From Paracoccus denitrificans (lineage in GTDB: Bacteria > Pseudomonadota > Alphaproteobacteria > Rhodobacterales > Rhodobacteraceae): a DNA stretch of 64,000 nt. Positions within the stretch are counted from its first letter, which is position 1. Every line of letters starts with the position of its first letter. Of the stretch, positions 16,558-25,789 are shown piece after piece. The stretch spans positions 1 to 64,000 of the forward strand of contig VAFL01000017.1 of the NCBI GenBank assembly GCA_005768755.1, in the 5' to 3' direction. The translations under genes and the position numbers were made by a program. The notes below the pieces were generated by a model. It was given only the letters and a program-made list of their open reading frames with translations. It searched no databases and had not been told where the DNA came from.

Positions 16558-18330
16558 CTAGGCAATTACCGTTTCGCGGATTTCGCCGGTCAGGCCGTCG
16601 CAAATCCCCCGATCGGTGACATGGGGGCCCGGATTACAGGCCAGAGACGCACCGACAAGCGCCTTGAAACTTCGCAGGGGCGGCATCCAGTCCGCCACCT
16701 GAGCGGCTGCGATGCGCAGTTCAGCCAACGCCGCACCGATTTCCGTCACCGGAAGGTCCGCGACCAGACCGCAGACCGGCAAGGGCAGCAGCGCCAGCAG
16801 CTTGCCGCCCTGTGCCACCGCCATTCCGCCGCCGGCGTCGATCAGCGCGTTGGCAGCAAGCGCCATATCGGCCGGGTCAGTGCCGAAGACGTTCAGATTA
16901 TGGCTGTCATGGGCGATTGTCGTGGCAATGGCGCCTTGCCAGCGTCCCCATTCTTCCAGCAATCCGACGACCGGGCGCGGATCGGCCCGGCCATGCCGGT
17001 GAATAACTGCCATGCGCAGCATCTCGGGCGGCGGGGCCACATGGCCATCGCGCACGGGAAGTTGCGCCTGCCCCCATTCGGTAAAACGCGGGCGGCGGAC
17101 GGTGTTCACTCGCACGCTGTCGCCTGATGCCGCAATCTCGAAATCCGCTGCGGTCAGCGGTTGAAGCTTCACGGTGCCGGTGAAGGGCGGCCGCGCATGC
17201 GGTGGTTCAGGCGTCAGATGCGCGCCATCCCGCGCCACGACCCGGCCCGAGGCGATAACCAGACGGGCATCGAACTGACCCAGATCGTCGAAGACGGCGA
17301 TATCAGCCCGCCTGCCAGGCGCGACCAGCCCCAGATCCACGCGCCCCAGCCGCATGGCCGCGTTCAGCGTGGCGGCGCGCAGCGCGTCGATGGGAGCCAT
17401 GCCGTAACCTACCAGACGGCGCAGCAGATCGGCCATGCCGTCGCCGCGCGCCAGATCGTCGGGGAAGATGTCATCTGTGCACAGGGTCAATGTCTGCGGC
17501 AGATGGGGCAGGTCATTCAGCGCAGCGACCACTTCGGGCAGGACGTAATCATGCGAGCCGCGCAGTTCGATCGTGAAGCCTGCGCGCAGCTTTTCCATGA
17601 AGTCCCCGGCCGCGCTGATCTCGTGATCCGAGTTGATGCCGGCAGCCGCAAATCCCTGCACGTCTGCACCGACAAGTCCCCGCGCATGACCGCAGACCAG
17701 CTTCCCCGACGCCAGTGCCGCGCCCACGACACCGCGCATCTTGTCGGATCGCTGCAACACGCCGCGCATATCCATGACCTCGGCCAGACCATGGATTTCG
17801 GGCCATGACATCATCTCTCGCAGTTCGGGCGGATCGAAGGCAGCGCCCGCGACCTCGATCCCCGGCGCAGAGGGCACGCACGACGGCGCCAGCACCAGCA
17901 CCCGCAGGTCCAGCCCCTTCACGGCCTCGCACGCCCAACGCACGGCGTCCAGCCCCGCAACATTGCCCAGCTCATGCGGGTCCCAGACCACCGTCGTGGT
18001 GCCGCGCGGCACCACGGCGTCGGCATAATGACGCGGTGTGACCATCGAGCTTTCGATATGCATGTGCGTGTCGATCAGCCCCGGCGCGACGAAGCCGCCC
18101 GCGCAATCCACCACCTCTGCCGCGTCGGATCGCGTGCCTGGCGCGTGGACCGAGGCGATCAGCCCGCCCACCACGCCGATATCGGCCGCGTAGATTTCGG
18201 ACGTGGCGACATTGACCAGCTGCCCGCCGGTCAACAGCAGATCGAATGGCCCATGACCGGTCGCGGCAAGGACCGCACGGTCGCGCAGGGCGGTATCGTT
18301 CAAATCCTGCGGCTCTCGGATCTCAGTCAA
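16558..18330 (-). CDS. ade: Adenine deaminase
   Basis: A 590-residue amidohydrolase of normal Ade length that converts adenine to hypoxanthine. The metal-binding HMHIESSMVTP motif follows GLIDT near residue 95. Further family segments are WDPHELGN, GHARGLVG, SDHE and LCTDDI. The first codon is TTG at 18330, with AGGGGGAC eight bases upstream, and it overlaps the 3' end of the nucleoside hydrolase gene. No ATG or GTG exists nearby. As last gene of the LacI-ABC-nucleoside hydrolase operon, it would act on adenine freed from imported adenosine. Confidence 0.93.
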   Translation of the reverse strand: MTEIREPQDLNDTALRDRAVLAATGHGPFDLLLTGGQLVNVATSEIYAADIGVVGGLIASVHAPGTRSDAAEVVDCAGGFVAPGLIDTHMHIESSMVTPRHYADAVVPRGTTTVVWDPHELGNVAGLDAVRWACEAVKGLDLRVLVLAPSCVPSAPGIEVAGAAFDPPELREMMSWPEIHGLAEVMDMRGVLQRSDKMRGVVGAALASGKLVCGHARGLVGADVQGFAAAGINSDHEISAAGDFMEKLRAGFTIELRGSHDYVLPEVVAALNDLPHLPQTLTLCTDDIFPDDLARGDGMADLLRRLVGYGMAPIDALRAATLNAAMRLGRVDLGLVAPGRRADIAVFDDLGQFDARLVIASGRVVARDGAHLTPEPPHARPPFTGTVKLQPLTAADFEIAASGDSVRVNTVRRPRFTEWGQAQLPVRDGHVAPPPEMLRMAVIHRHGRADPRPVVGLLEEWGRWQGAIATTIAHDSHNLNVFGTDPADMALAANALIDAGGGMAVAQGGKLLALLPLPVCGLVADLPVTEIGAALAELRIAAAQVADWMPPLRSFKALVGASLACNPGPHVTDRGICDGLTGEIRETVIA

Positions 18331-19246
18331 CGCGTCCCCCTGCCATGTCCATCAAGGCGCCGTGAAACTGCGCACGGATCGCCTTTGCATCCGGGTCAAG
18401 CGCCACGACCGCGTTAGGCGCGGCCTTGCCCGCTCGCCATTCTACCACGGTCATGCCTCGGGTATGAACGCCGTTCAGTTCCGCCGCAATATGGACCCGC
18501 TGATAATCCGCCAGCCCCGGTTCCAGCAGCAGCGCCGCCGCCACGGGATCGTAAAGCGCCATTGGCCGCGCGCCATCCGCGGCGATGCGGATATATCCCT
18601 CGTACAGATCGAACAGAAGCGCGGCGCGCGGACCCTTTCGCGCGCGCAGGGGCGCCAGATCATCCAGACCGACCTGCACCGCGCGGCAGCATTCTAGACC
18701 GACCATGATGAAATCCGCGCCCGCCCGCAGGACGATGTCCAGGGCCTCGGGATCGGCGGCGGCGTTGTATTCCGCGACAGCAGTGTGATTGCCGCGCGCG
18801 AAGGCGCCACCCATCCAGACGATCCGGGCTTGCGCCAGAAGTCCGGGCCGGTCCTGCGCCAGATGCGCGAGGTTGGTCAGCGGACCAAGCGCCAGAATCC
18901 ACTCCCCGCCACTGTCCAGATAGGTTGCCAGCGCCGTCACAGCATCCTGCGGATCGGGACCCTGCTGAGGGGCGGGCAGGCGCGCGCCAGTGCTGGGCAT
19001 CCCGTCCGGGCCCAGCACATATTGCGCGGTCTGAAGCGCGCCGGACAAAGGCGCGTCCGCCCCGGCATGAATGGGCATCCGCCATCCGAACACATCCGCC
19101 GCCGCGCAGGCATTGGCGACCGCCCGGTCCAGCGGCACATTGCCCGCAACCACCGACAGGCCCGCGACATCAGCCCCGCCCGACAGGCAAAGCCCGATCG
19201 CTGCGAGGTCGTCGAAACCCATGTCCGTGTCGATCCAGACCCGCAT
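18323..19246 (-). CDS. Inosine-uridine-type nucleoside hydrolase
   Basis: From MRVWIDTDMGFDDLAAIGL at 19246 the protein has 307 residues. The DTDxGxDD calcium/ribose site at residues 6-12 is intact, and VVAGN, ALGPLTNLA and VWMGGAF are typical of the family, as is the late DPVAAALL aspartate. It hydrolyses the N-glycosidic bond of nucleosides to base plus ribose. It starts one base after the ABC ATPase stop (TGAGATG) and is followed with overlap by adenine deaminase, so transport, cleavage and deamination are coupled. Confidence 0.94.
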   Translation of the reverse strand: MRVWIDTDMGFDDLAAIGLCLSGGADVAGLSVVAGNVPLDRAVANACAAADVFGWRMPIHAGADAPLSGALQTAQYVLGPDGMPSTGARLPAPQQGPDPQDAVTALATYLDSGGEWILALGPLTNLAHLAQDRPGLLAQARIVWMGGAFARGNHTAVAEYNAAADPEALDIVLRAGADFIMVGLECCRAVQVGLDDLAPLRARKGPRAALLFDLYEGYIRIAADGARPMALYDPVAAALLLEPGLADYQRVHIAAELNGVHTRGMTVVEWRAGKAAPNAVVALDPDAKAIRAQFHGALMDMAGGRVD

Positions 19247-19247
19247 C

Positions 19248-20264
19248 TCAGGCCTTTGCCAGCGCTGCAGCGGCCTCCACCGGAAGATCGAACAGCACCG
19301 CCTCGCCGATGGCGTGGCGGGGGGCACTGGCCGGGGTTTCGGCCTTGATCAGACCGGCCTGCGTCTCGATCAGGTATTCGACCATTTCACCCAGATAAGA
19401 GGCGCCGATGACGCGGCCCTGATGCTGCCCCTGCCCCAGCACCACGGCGCGCGGCCGCCATGCCAGCGCATGCGCGTCTGTCACCGCGTCCAGCGGCAGG
19501 CTGCCCGCCGAACCGCGCAGCGCGCCATCTTCCACCGTGAAGGTGTTCTCGAAACCGATGAACTCGGCCGCGAAGGCGGTTCGCGGGCGCTCATAGACAT
19601 TGGCGGGCGTGTCGATCTGTTCGATCCGGCCATCGCGCATGACCACGATGCGGTCGGCAAGCGCCAGCGCCTCGGCCTGATCGTGGGTCACATAGACCAT
19701 TGTGATTCCCAGGTCCTTCTGCAGCCGCGCCAATTCGGACCGCATTTCAAGGCGCAGCCGCGCATCCAGGTTCGACAGCGGCTCGTCCAGCAGCAGCAGT
19801 TTCGGTTCGACCACAATCGACCGCGCCAGCGCCACGCGCTGCTGCTGCCCGCCCGACAGCGCCTTGGGCTGGCGATCTGCAAAGCCCGACAGCCCGACCG
19901 ATTCCAGCGCTGCACCGACGCGGCGCGTGATATCGTCCCTGCTGACGCCCTGAAGACGCAGGCCAAAAGCGACATTCTCGAAAACAGTCAGATGCGGGAA
20001 CAGCGCATAGGACTGAAAGACCAGACCAATGCCGCGCCTGTTTGGCGCGGTGCGGGTGATGTCGCGCCCATCCAGCGTGATCCGCCCGCCCATGGGCGTC
20101 AAAAGTCCCGCGATGGCACGCATGGTGGTTGTCTTGCCGCAGCCCGATGGACCAAGCAAGGCAAGAAGCTCGCCCCGATTCATGCTGAGATTCAGGCGAT
20201 CGACCGCAACCTGCCCGCCATAGCCAAGCGTCAGATCGGAAAGCGAAAGAAAAGCATCAGACAT
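19248..20264 (-). CDS. ABC transporter ATP-binding protein (spermidine/iron-type, PotA-like)
   Basis: A 338-residue ATPase with Walker A GPSGCGKTT (about 38-46), Q-loop QSYALFPHL, signature LSGGQQQRVALARS, Walker B LLLLDEP and switch VTHDQ. A C-terminal TOBE-type regulatory domain follows residue 240. The order and overlap with two PotB/PotC-like permeases show it energises this importer. Gene content downstream (nucleoside hydrolase, adenine deaminase) suggests purine nucleosides rather than polyamines as cargo, which is inference. Confidence 0.95.
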   Translation of the reverse strand: MSDAFLSLSDLTLGYGGQVAVDRLNLSMNRGELLALLGPSGCGKTTTMRAIAGLLTPMGGRITLDGRDITRTAPNRRGIGLVFQSYALFPHLTVFENVAFGLRLQGVSRDDITRRVGAALESVGLSGFADRQPKALSGGQQQRVALARSIVVEPKLLLLDEPLSNLDARLRLEMRSELARLQKDLGITMVYVTHDQAEALALADRIVVMRDGRIEQIDTPANVYERPRTAFAAEFIGFENTFTVEDGALRGSAGSLPLDAVTDAHALAWRPRAVVLGQGQHQGRVIGASYLGEMVEYLIETQAGLIKAETPASAPRHAIGEAVLFDLPVEAAAALAKA

Positions 20265-21033
20265 AGCGCGAAAGCCCCAGAAGTTTCTCGGCCACCATCA
20301 CGATCGCCAGCGACATGAAGGCCAGAAGGCCCGACAGCGCGGCGATGGAGGGGTCATAGTTGAATTCCATATAAGCCATCATGTCGATCGGCAGCGTAGA
20401 TACGCCGGGACCGGTCAGAAAAAGCGATACGGGAACCTGGTTGAACGAGGTGATGAAGCCGATGATGAAGGCTGCCATCACGCCATTGCGGATATTGGGC
20501 ATCACCACTTTGAAAAATGCCTGCATCCGGGATGCGCCAAGCAGAACGGCCGCCTCCTCGATATCCACGCGCAGGTTCACCAGAGAGCCAGAGACGATGC
20601 GCACGGCATAGGGGATCAGCAGGGCGGTATGGCCGATGAACAAGGCGGGCAGAATGCCGATTCCCATCGGAATGACCAGATATCGCAGCAGCGACAGCCC
20701 GACGATGATTCCCGGCACGATGATCGGTGCCGACAGCACATTGCGGACCACGGCAGCACCCGGGGGATCATAGCGTTCCAGCCCGTAGGCAGCCGGAATA
20801 CCGATCAGCAGTGCCAGAAGCGTGGCACCCACCCCGAGGACAATAGAGATCCTGAAGGTGTTCCGGAAGCTTTCGACCTCGAAGACGCGGGCGACCCAGC
20901 GCATGGACAGGCCTTCGGGCGGAAAGGCCAGGGTCTCGCCCGCAGACAGGCCGGCAAGGCAGACGATGACGAAGGGACCGATCAGGAAGATCAGCACGAG
21001 GACCAAGATGATCTGGCCGAGGATACGCATCAT
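20257..21033 (-). CDS. ABC transporter permease (PotC-like)
   Basis: A 258-residue inner-membrane permease with six likely helices. The EAA loop that contacts the ATPase reads EEAAVLLGASRMQAFFKVVMPNI. It overlaps the ATPase gene by 8 bases and the other permease by 4. The protein begins MMRILGQIILVLVLIFLIGP; either of the first two methionines may start it. It forms the heterodimeric channel with the upstream permease. Confidence 0.94.
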   Translation of the reverse strand: MMRILGQIILVLVLIFLIGPFVIVCLAGLSAGETLAFPPEGLSMRWVARVFEVESFRNTFRISIVLGVGATLLALLIGIPAAYGLERYDPPGAAVVRNVLSAPIIVPGIIVGLSLLRYLVIPMGIGILPALFIGHTALLIPYAVRIVSGSLVNLRVDIEEAAVLLGASRMQAFFKVVMPNIRNGVMAAFIIGFITSFNQVPVSLFLTGPGVSTLPIDMMAYMEFNYDPSIAALSGLLAFMSLAIVMVAEKLLGLSRYV

Positions 21034-21863
21034 CGTGCCCCTTTCCGCGCCGAAGCAAGGCGCTTCAGCAAGACATTCGTCAGGATCGACATCATGATCA
21101 GGATCACCGCAATGACGCTGGCGGCAGCGAAGTCATTGGCCACCGCCACGCGCTGATAAAGAAGCGTTTCCAGCATCAGAACCTTTGATCCGCCAAGGAT
21201 TGCCGGCGTGACATAGGCCGTCAGCGAACCGACAAAGACAAGCGTGCCGCCCACGACCAGCCCGTCACGCGTCAACGGCAGGATCACTTTCCAGAAGACC
21301 TGGACCCAGTTCGCCCCCAGCATCCGCGCCGCCGGCACAACGTCTCGCGGCAGGTTTTCAAGCGCAGAGATCAGCGGCAGCACCATCAGCGGAAAGAAAA
21401 GCTGGATCAGCCCGATAAAAATGGCCGTTTCCGAAAACAGGATCCGTGCCGGGGTCTCAAGTATCCCGGTCCCGGTCAGGAACTGGTTCACGATCCCGGT
21501 CTTGCCCAGAATGACCACCCAGGCATAAGTCCGCGCCACGGGCGAGATCATAAGCGGCAGCACAAGCGTTGCAATGAGCCGGCCTTTGGCACGGTCGCTG
21601 GCGTCAACGATACTCAGCGCGACGGCGTAACCCACCACGGCCGAGATACCGGTAACCCACAGGCCCAGCCGGAAGGTCCGCCAGAACACCTCGCGGTTCA
21701 GTCCTGACGAGAAGAATTCCGTGAAGCTCTGCAAGCCCCAGCCGCCGTCTGCGCCGATAAAGGCCCCGGACAGCAGGATCAGCACGGGCAGCAGGAATCC
21801 CAGCAGGATGAAGATGGTGGCGGGGGCAAGCAGGGTCAGCCCAAGGCGCCGGTCCTGGAACAT
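21030..21863 (-). CDS. ABC transporter permease (PotB-like)
   Basis: A 277-residue polytopic permease. Its EAA-type loop reads VVPAARMLGANWVQVFWKVILPLT near residue 190. The N-terminus MFQDRRLGLTLLAPATIFILLG has the first helix of the PotB type. It follows the binding protein gene after a 56-base gap holding a stem-loop, and its stop overlaps the start of the PotC-like gene. Confidence 0.94.
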   Translation of the reverse strand: MFQDRRLGLTLLAPATIFILLGFLLPVLILLSGAFIGADGGWGLQSFTEFFSSGLNREVFWRTFRLGLWVTGISAVVGYAVALSIVDASDRAKGRLIATLVLPLMISPVARTYAWVVILGKTGIVNQFLTGTGILETPARILFSETAIFIGLIQLFFPLMVLPLISALENLPRDVVPAARMLGANWVQVFWKVILPLTRDGLVVGGTLVFVGSLTAYVTPAILGGSKVLMLETLLYQRVAVANDFAAASVIAVILIMMSILTNVLLKRLASARKGAR

Positions 21864-21883
21864 GGCAGTCCTCCGAGAGTGTT

Positions 21884-21909
21884 GCCCCCGGCGGACGCGC
21901 GCCGAGGGC
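21884..21909 (-). other. Stem-loop between ABC binding protein and permease genes
   Basis: GCCCCCGGCG (21884-21893) and CGCCGAGGGC (21900-21909) form a 10-bp stem with a 6-base loop. On the transcribed strand the only mismatch is a G-U pair. The position after the binding protein gene and the absence of a U-tract suggest attenuation or mRNA protection. Confidence 0.6.
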
Positions 21910-21919
21910 GTTTCGGGTG

Positions 21920-22939
21920 TTAGCGGGCCACCTTGGCGTTCCAGCCTTCCAGCCAGGCATCGCGGTTCTCGATCTGCATCCGCGCAGGCAGGAATTTGAT
22001 CGAAGCCGCAAGGTCCGAGCCGAAAGACAGGCCCTCGGCGATGTCGTCCGGAACCTCGACCTCGGTGTTCACCGGGCTGTCAGCCTGCGCCTCGGCCAGT
22101 TTCTGCTGAACCTCGGTCGACAGCCAGTAATCCATGAACTCCTGTGCCAAATCGGCATTGTCGGTGCCCTTCACCATCGAGATGACGTTCATGCCACCCG
22201 ATTGGCCTTCCTTGGGTGTCGCCCAGCGTGCGCTTGGTACCGTCTTCAGAAGGTTCGCCCAGCCAAAGCGCCCGATGACCGAGACCGCGATCTCTCCCTG
22301 CTGCATCAGCTGCGGGATCTGGCCGCCCTTTTCATAGAAGGTGACGATTTCGTCGCGATGCTCGGCCACCATGTCGATGGCCTGACCAAAGTTCGGATCG
22401 TCCGAGCCAAGGGCCGTCTCGATCATGTAGAGCGTCAGCGGTCCCTGAGTGGTCGACACATTGGGTAGCGCCACCTGACCGGCCATTTCATCGGAAAACA
22501 GATCGAGCCAGGAATCCACCCCGTCGATGACATCGGAATCGTAGACAATCGAGGTGCCATAAAAGGTATAACCCACCGCCAAATTGCCGCCGACCGGGTC
22601 CTTGGCGAAGTCGTAGATCTTCGCGATATTGGGCAGCTTTGCGGGGTCAAACGCTTCGATCAGCCCCTTGTCAGCGGCCTCCAGCGCGCTCGCGTCGGAA
22701 AACGCGATCACGTCGACGACGGGGTTTGCGGCATTCGCTTCCAGCTTTGCCAGCCGCTCAGAGGAGTTGCCCAGCTCGATCACAAGCGTGCAACCGCACT
22801 TTTCCTCGAACGGGGTATAGAGCGCTTCCTTATAGGCATCCTGAGAGATGCCATAGACCGAAATCGTCAGCTCCTTGTCCTGCGCAAATGCTGCGGTTGC
22901 TGTCAGCGCTGTCAGTCCGGCAGAGAGAAGAAGTTTCAT
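21920..22939 (-). CDS. ABC transporter periplasmic substrate-binding protein
   Basis: The 339-residue product has a Sec signal MKLLLSAGLTALTATAAFAQ and a type-2 periplasmic binding fold like the Fe3+/thiamine/polyamine-binding group, with TISVYGISQDAYKEAL at the mature N-terminus and VVDVIAFSDA and YGTSIVYDSD inside. A CGC pair is found near residue 50. Its start overlaps the lacI stop by 4 bases. The genes it travels with suggest a nucleoside or base ligand, though the fold class is not the usual nucleoside-binding (BMP) type. Confidence 0.92.
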   Translation of the reverse strand: MKLLLSAGLTALTATAAFAQDKELTISVYGISQDAYKEALYTPFEEKCGCTLVIELGNSSERLAKLEANAANPVVDVIAFSDASALEAADKGLIEAFDPAKLPNIAKIYDFAKDPVGGNLAVGYTFYGTSIVYDSDVIDGVDSWLDLFSDEMAGQVALPNVSTTQGPLTLYMIETALGSDDPNFGQAIDMVAEHRDEIVTFYEKGGQIPQLMQQGEIAVSVIGRFGWANLLKTVPSARWATPKEGQSGGMNVISMVKGTDNADLAQEFMDYWLSTEVQQKLAEAQADSPVNTEVEVPDDIAEGLSFGSDLAASIKFLPARMQIENRDAWLEGWNAKVAR

Positions 22940-23937
22940 GATACTGTCCTGTTGGTTGCTTCGTGTTGTGGGGCTGCGGTCGAGGCGCGGGCGACAAGCG
23001 AAACCGGCACCAGATCGGGGCCTTCGCGCTCGCCCATGGCGCGGGCCAAGGCCAGTTCGGCGACCCGGTCCAGATCCTGGCGTACCGTCGTCAGCGGTGG
23101 CGACGTGATCCGGCCCCAGACCGTATCGTCAAAGCCCGCCACCGAAATCTGGTCGGGCACGGCGATGCGCCGTTCGTTCAGTGCCATGATCGCGCCAACG
23201 GCAAGCGTGTCATAGGTCGCCGCAATCGCCGTCACCTGTCCGGGCTGCCAATCCATGACAAAGTCACGCGCAGCCGTAAACTGAAGCGGCAGACTGGCAG
23301 TCTGTGTCCTGACGCCGAAGGCGCGCAGGGTTTCCTCGATACTGGACAGCCGCAGATGATTGACACGCGACGCCGGTGCATCACCGCCGTTCAGGATCAG
23401 GACGTCGCGATGCCCCAACCCGGCCAGATGACCGGCGATCAGGCGGCCACCGGCGCCATGGTCCGACGATACGGCATTCAGGGGATTTGTCTCGGCATCG
23501 ATGACGATCAGGGGCGTGGGCAGCCGCAAGCCGTTCAGCGACGAGCCCCGCATCGGCACCAGCAGCACCGCATCCATTCCGCGCGCCGCCAGTTCCGTGA
23601 CATTCGATCGCTGCATCTCGATATCGCCAAGCGAGTCTGCGACGGTCAGAACCAGTCCGCGCGCGCGCGCCGCCATCGCGAAAGCACGCGCAAATTCAGC
23701 GAACAGCGGCATTCGGAAATCAGGCAGGACCAATCCCACCTGCTGACTGCGCCCGGTGCGCAACGCCCGACCAAGCCCGGACGGCGCATAGTCCATTTCC
23801 TTCGCCTTTTCACGAACCCGGCTGGCAATCCTGTCTGACACCCGACCCTTGCCCAGCAGCGCATTCGATACCGTCGCCCGCGACACCCCAAGTGCGTCAG
23901 CAATATCCTGCATCGAAGACCGCTTCGGCTGAACCAT
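22936..23937 (-). CDS. LacI family transcriptional regulator
   Basis: A 333-residue repressor. The N-terminal helix-turn-helix reads SMQDIADALGVSRATVSNALLG with the family hinge region up to residue 65, and the periplasmic-binding-like effector domain begins at QVGLVLPDFRMPLFAE. It ends with overlap into the ABC binding protein gene, so it heads the seven-gene transport/salvage operon and probably represses it. LacI regulators of purines (PurR, CytR) bind bases or nucleosides, which suits the context. The ligand is inferred. Confidence 0.93.
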   Translation of the reverse strand: MVQPKRSSMQDIADALGVSRATVSNALLGKGRVSDRIASRVREKAKEMDYAPSGLGRALRTGRSQQVGLVLPDFRMPLFAEFARAFAMAARARGLVLTVADSLGDIEMQRSNVTELAARGMDAVLLVPMRGSSLNGLRLPTPLIVIDAETNPLNAVSSDHGAGGRLIAGHLAGLGHRDVLILNGGDAPASRVNHLRLSSIEETLRAFGVRTQTASLPLQFTAARDFVMDWQPGQVTAIAATYDTLAVGAIMALNERRIAVPDQISVAGFDDTVWGRITSPPLTTVRQDLDRVAELALARAMGEREGPDLVPVSLVARASTAAPQHEATNRTVS

Positions 23938-24139
23938 AGCGCTGTCATCCCATCATTGCGGAAAGATTCGTATTCCACATGATTACACGATTAACCTTGG
24001 CCTGCAAAGCTTTTCTGTGCCGTGATGCCGCTGTCTGCCCGTTTTTCGGCCAGCAGCCACCCCTTGCACCCCGCGCTGCGCGCAGGGACTATGCCAGCCA
24101 CGGGGCCCGCGCCTGATCCGGCCTCTGCAGCATGGGGGG
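23938..24139 (-). promoter_or_regulatory. Divergent intergenic region with candidate LacI-type operator
   Basis: This 202-base gap separates the lacI operon from the acyl-CoA synthetase gene. Near lacI it is AT-rich and holds a direct repeat GATTA-CAC-GATTA (23981-23993), next to CATGATTACACG. No clear -10/-35 pair could be fixed. The repeat is a plausible but weak candidate for the operator. Confidence 0.3.
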
Positions 24140-25789
24140 ATGAAGGTCATGGCGGAATCCACGAATATCTTCGAAATGGGGCTGGACGCGAATGCTGCGA
24201 ATTTCGTGCAGCTGTCGCCCTTGTCTTTCATCGAACGCACGGCCGCGATCTATCCCGAAATGTGTGCCGTCATTCATGGGGATGTGCGCAGGAACTGGGC
24301 TGAAACCTATGCCCGCACCCGCAGGCTCGCCTCGGCGCTGTCGCGTCGGGGCGTCGGCAAAGGCGACACCGTGTCGATCATCGCGGCCAATATTCCGGAA
24401 ATGTTCGAATCCCATTTCGGCGTACCGATGTCAGGGGCCGTGCTGAATACAATAAACACGCGGCTTGATCCCGAGGCGGTTGCCTTCATCCTGAACCATG
24501 CCGAGGCGAAGGTGCTTCTGGTTGACGTCGAATTTGCCGAACTTGCCGAGCGTGCCGTCAAGATGGCTGGCCGGCACGACCTGCTGGTCGTCGATATCGA
24601 GGATGACAGTTTCGAAGGCAGCGCCCGGGTCGGCGCGTTGACTTATCAGGGCCTGCTGGACGAAGGCGATCCCGATTTCATCTGGTCGCTGCCCGAAAGC
24701 GAATGGGACGCGATCAGCCTGAATTATACGTCTGGCACCACCGGCGATCCGAAAGGCGTCGTTTACCACCATCGCGGCGCGATGCTGAACGCAATGTCGA
24801 ATATCGTCACCTGGGGCATGGAACATCATGCCCGCTATCTGTGGACGCTTCCGATGTTTCACTGCAACGGCTGGTGTTTTCCCTGGACCATCGCCGCCAA
24901 TGCCGGGGTCTGCATCTGCCTGCGCGCGGTCAGGGCCGAGCCGGTTTTCCAGCTGATCCGCGACGAGGCGGTCACCCATTTCTGTGGCGCACCGATCATC
25001 CTGCAGATGCTGGTCAACGCGCCCGACGATCTGAAGGATTTCACACAAGAAGTGAAGGTCATGACGGCAGGCGCGCCCCCGCCCGCCGCTGTTATCGCCA
25101 ATATGGAAAAAATGGGCGTTGACGTGACGCAGGTCTATGGACTGACGGAAACCTACGGCCCTTCGGTCGTCAGCGCATGGCAGGGAAAATGGAACGGGTT
25201 GGCAGGCGATGATCGCGCCCGGCTGAAGGCGCGGCAGGGCGTGAAGAACATAGCACTGGAAGGGCTGATGGTCGCCGATGCCGATACGCTGGTACCGGTG
25301 CCCCCGGACGGGCAGACAATCGGCGAGATATTCATGCGCGGCAACAACGTGATGAAGGGCTACGTAAAGAACCCCGCCGCGACCGAAAAAAGCTTCCGCG
25401 GCGGCTGGTTCGCCTCGGGCGATCTGGGGGTCATGCACCCGGACGGCTATATCGAGATCAAGGACCGTCTGAAGGACATCATCATATCGGGGGGCGAGAA
25501 TATTTCCTCGGTCGAGGTCGAGGATGTGCTCTATCGCCATCCTGACGTGCTGGAGGCCGCGGTTGTTGCCCGACCGGATGATAAATGGGGCGAAACGCCG
25601 TGTGCTTTCGTGACACTGAAACCGGGACGCACCCTGACCGGGCCGGAGCTGACCGAATTCTGCCATCAGAACATGGCCCGCTTCAAGGTGCCCAAAACGG
25701 TGATCTTCGACGAGCTTCCGAAGACCTCTACCGGCAAGATCCAGAAATTCGTCCTGCGCGACCGGGCAAGGGGCCTGGGCGCCGGCTAG
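24140..25789 (+). CDS. Acyl-CoA synthetase (AMP-forming)
   Basis: A 549-residue ANL-superfamily ligase of the length typical of medium-chain or methylmercaptopropionate CoA ligases. Motifs: P-loop YTSGTTGDPKG near residue 195, the substrate segment TLPMFHCNGWCF, QVYGLTETYGP, SGDLGVMHPDGYIEIKDRLKDIIISGGENIS and the C-terminal catalytic lysine in TSTGKIQKF. The initial ATG could be 24140 or 24149. It converges with acetate kinase, and the two stop codons overlap in a shared CTAG. Substrate is undetermined; DmdB-like enzymes are one option. Confidence 0.93.
   Translation: MKVMAESTNIFEMGLDANAANFVQLSPLSFIERTAAIYPEMCAVIHGDVRRNWAETYARTRRLASALSRRGVGKGDTVSIIAANIPEMFESHFGVPMSGAVLNTINTRLDPEAVAFILNHAEAKVLLVDVEFAELAERAVKMAGRHDLLVVDIEDDSFEGSARVGALTYQGLLDEGDPDFIWSLPESEWDAISLNYTSGTTGDPKGVVYHHRGAMLNAMSNIVTWGMEHHARYLWTLPMFHCNGWCFPWTIAANAGVCICLRAVRAEPVFQLIRDEAVTHFCGAPIILQMLVNAPDDLKDFTQEVKVMTAGAPPPAAVIANMEKMGVDVTQVYGLTETYGPSVVSAWQGKWNGLAGDDRARLKARQGVKNIALEGLMVADADTLVPVPPDGQTIGEIFMRGNNVMKGYVKNPAATEKSFRGGWFASGDLGVMHPDGYIEIKDRLKDIIISGGENISSVEVEDVLYRHPDVLEAAVVARPDDKWGETPCAFVTLKPGRTLTGPELTEFCHQNMARFKVPKTVIFDELPKTSTGKIQKFVLRDRARGLGAG

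Noticed and set aside
22936..23937. LacI regulator as part of a sugar operon
   Set aside because: The downstream genes are a nucleoside hydrolase and adenine deaminase, with no sugar catabolic enzyme, so purine control is the better reading.
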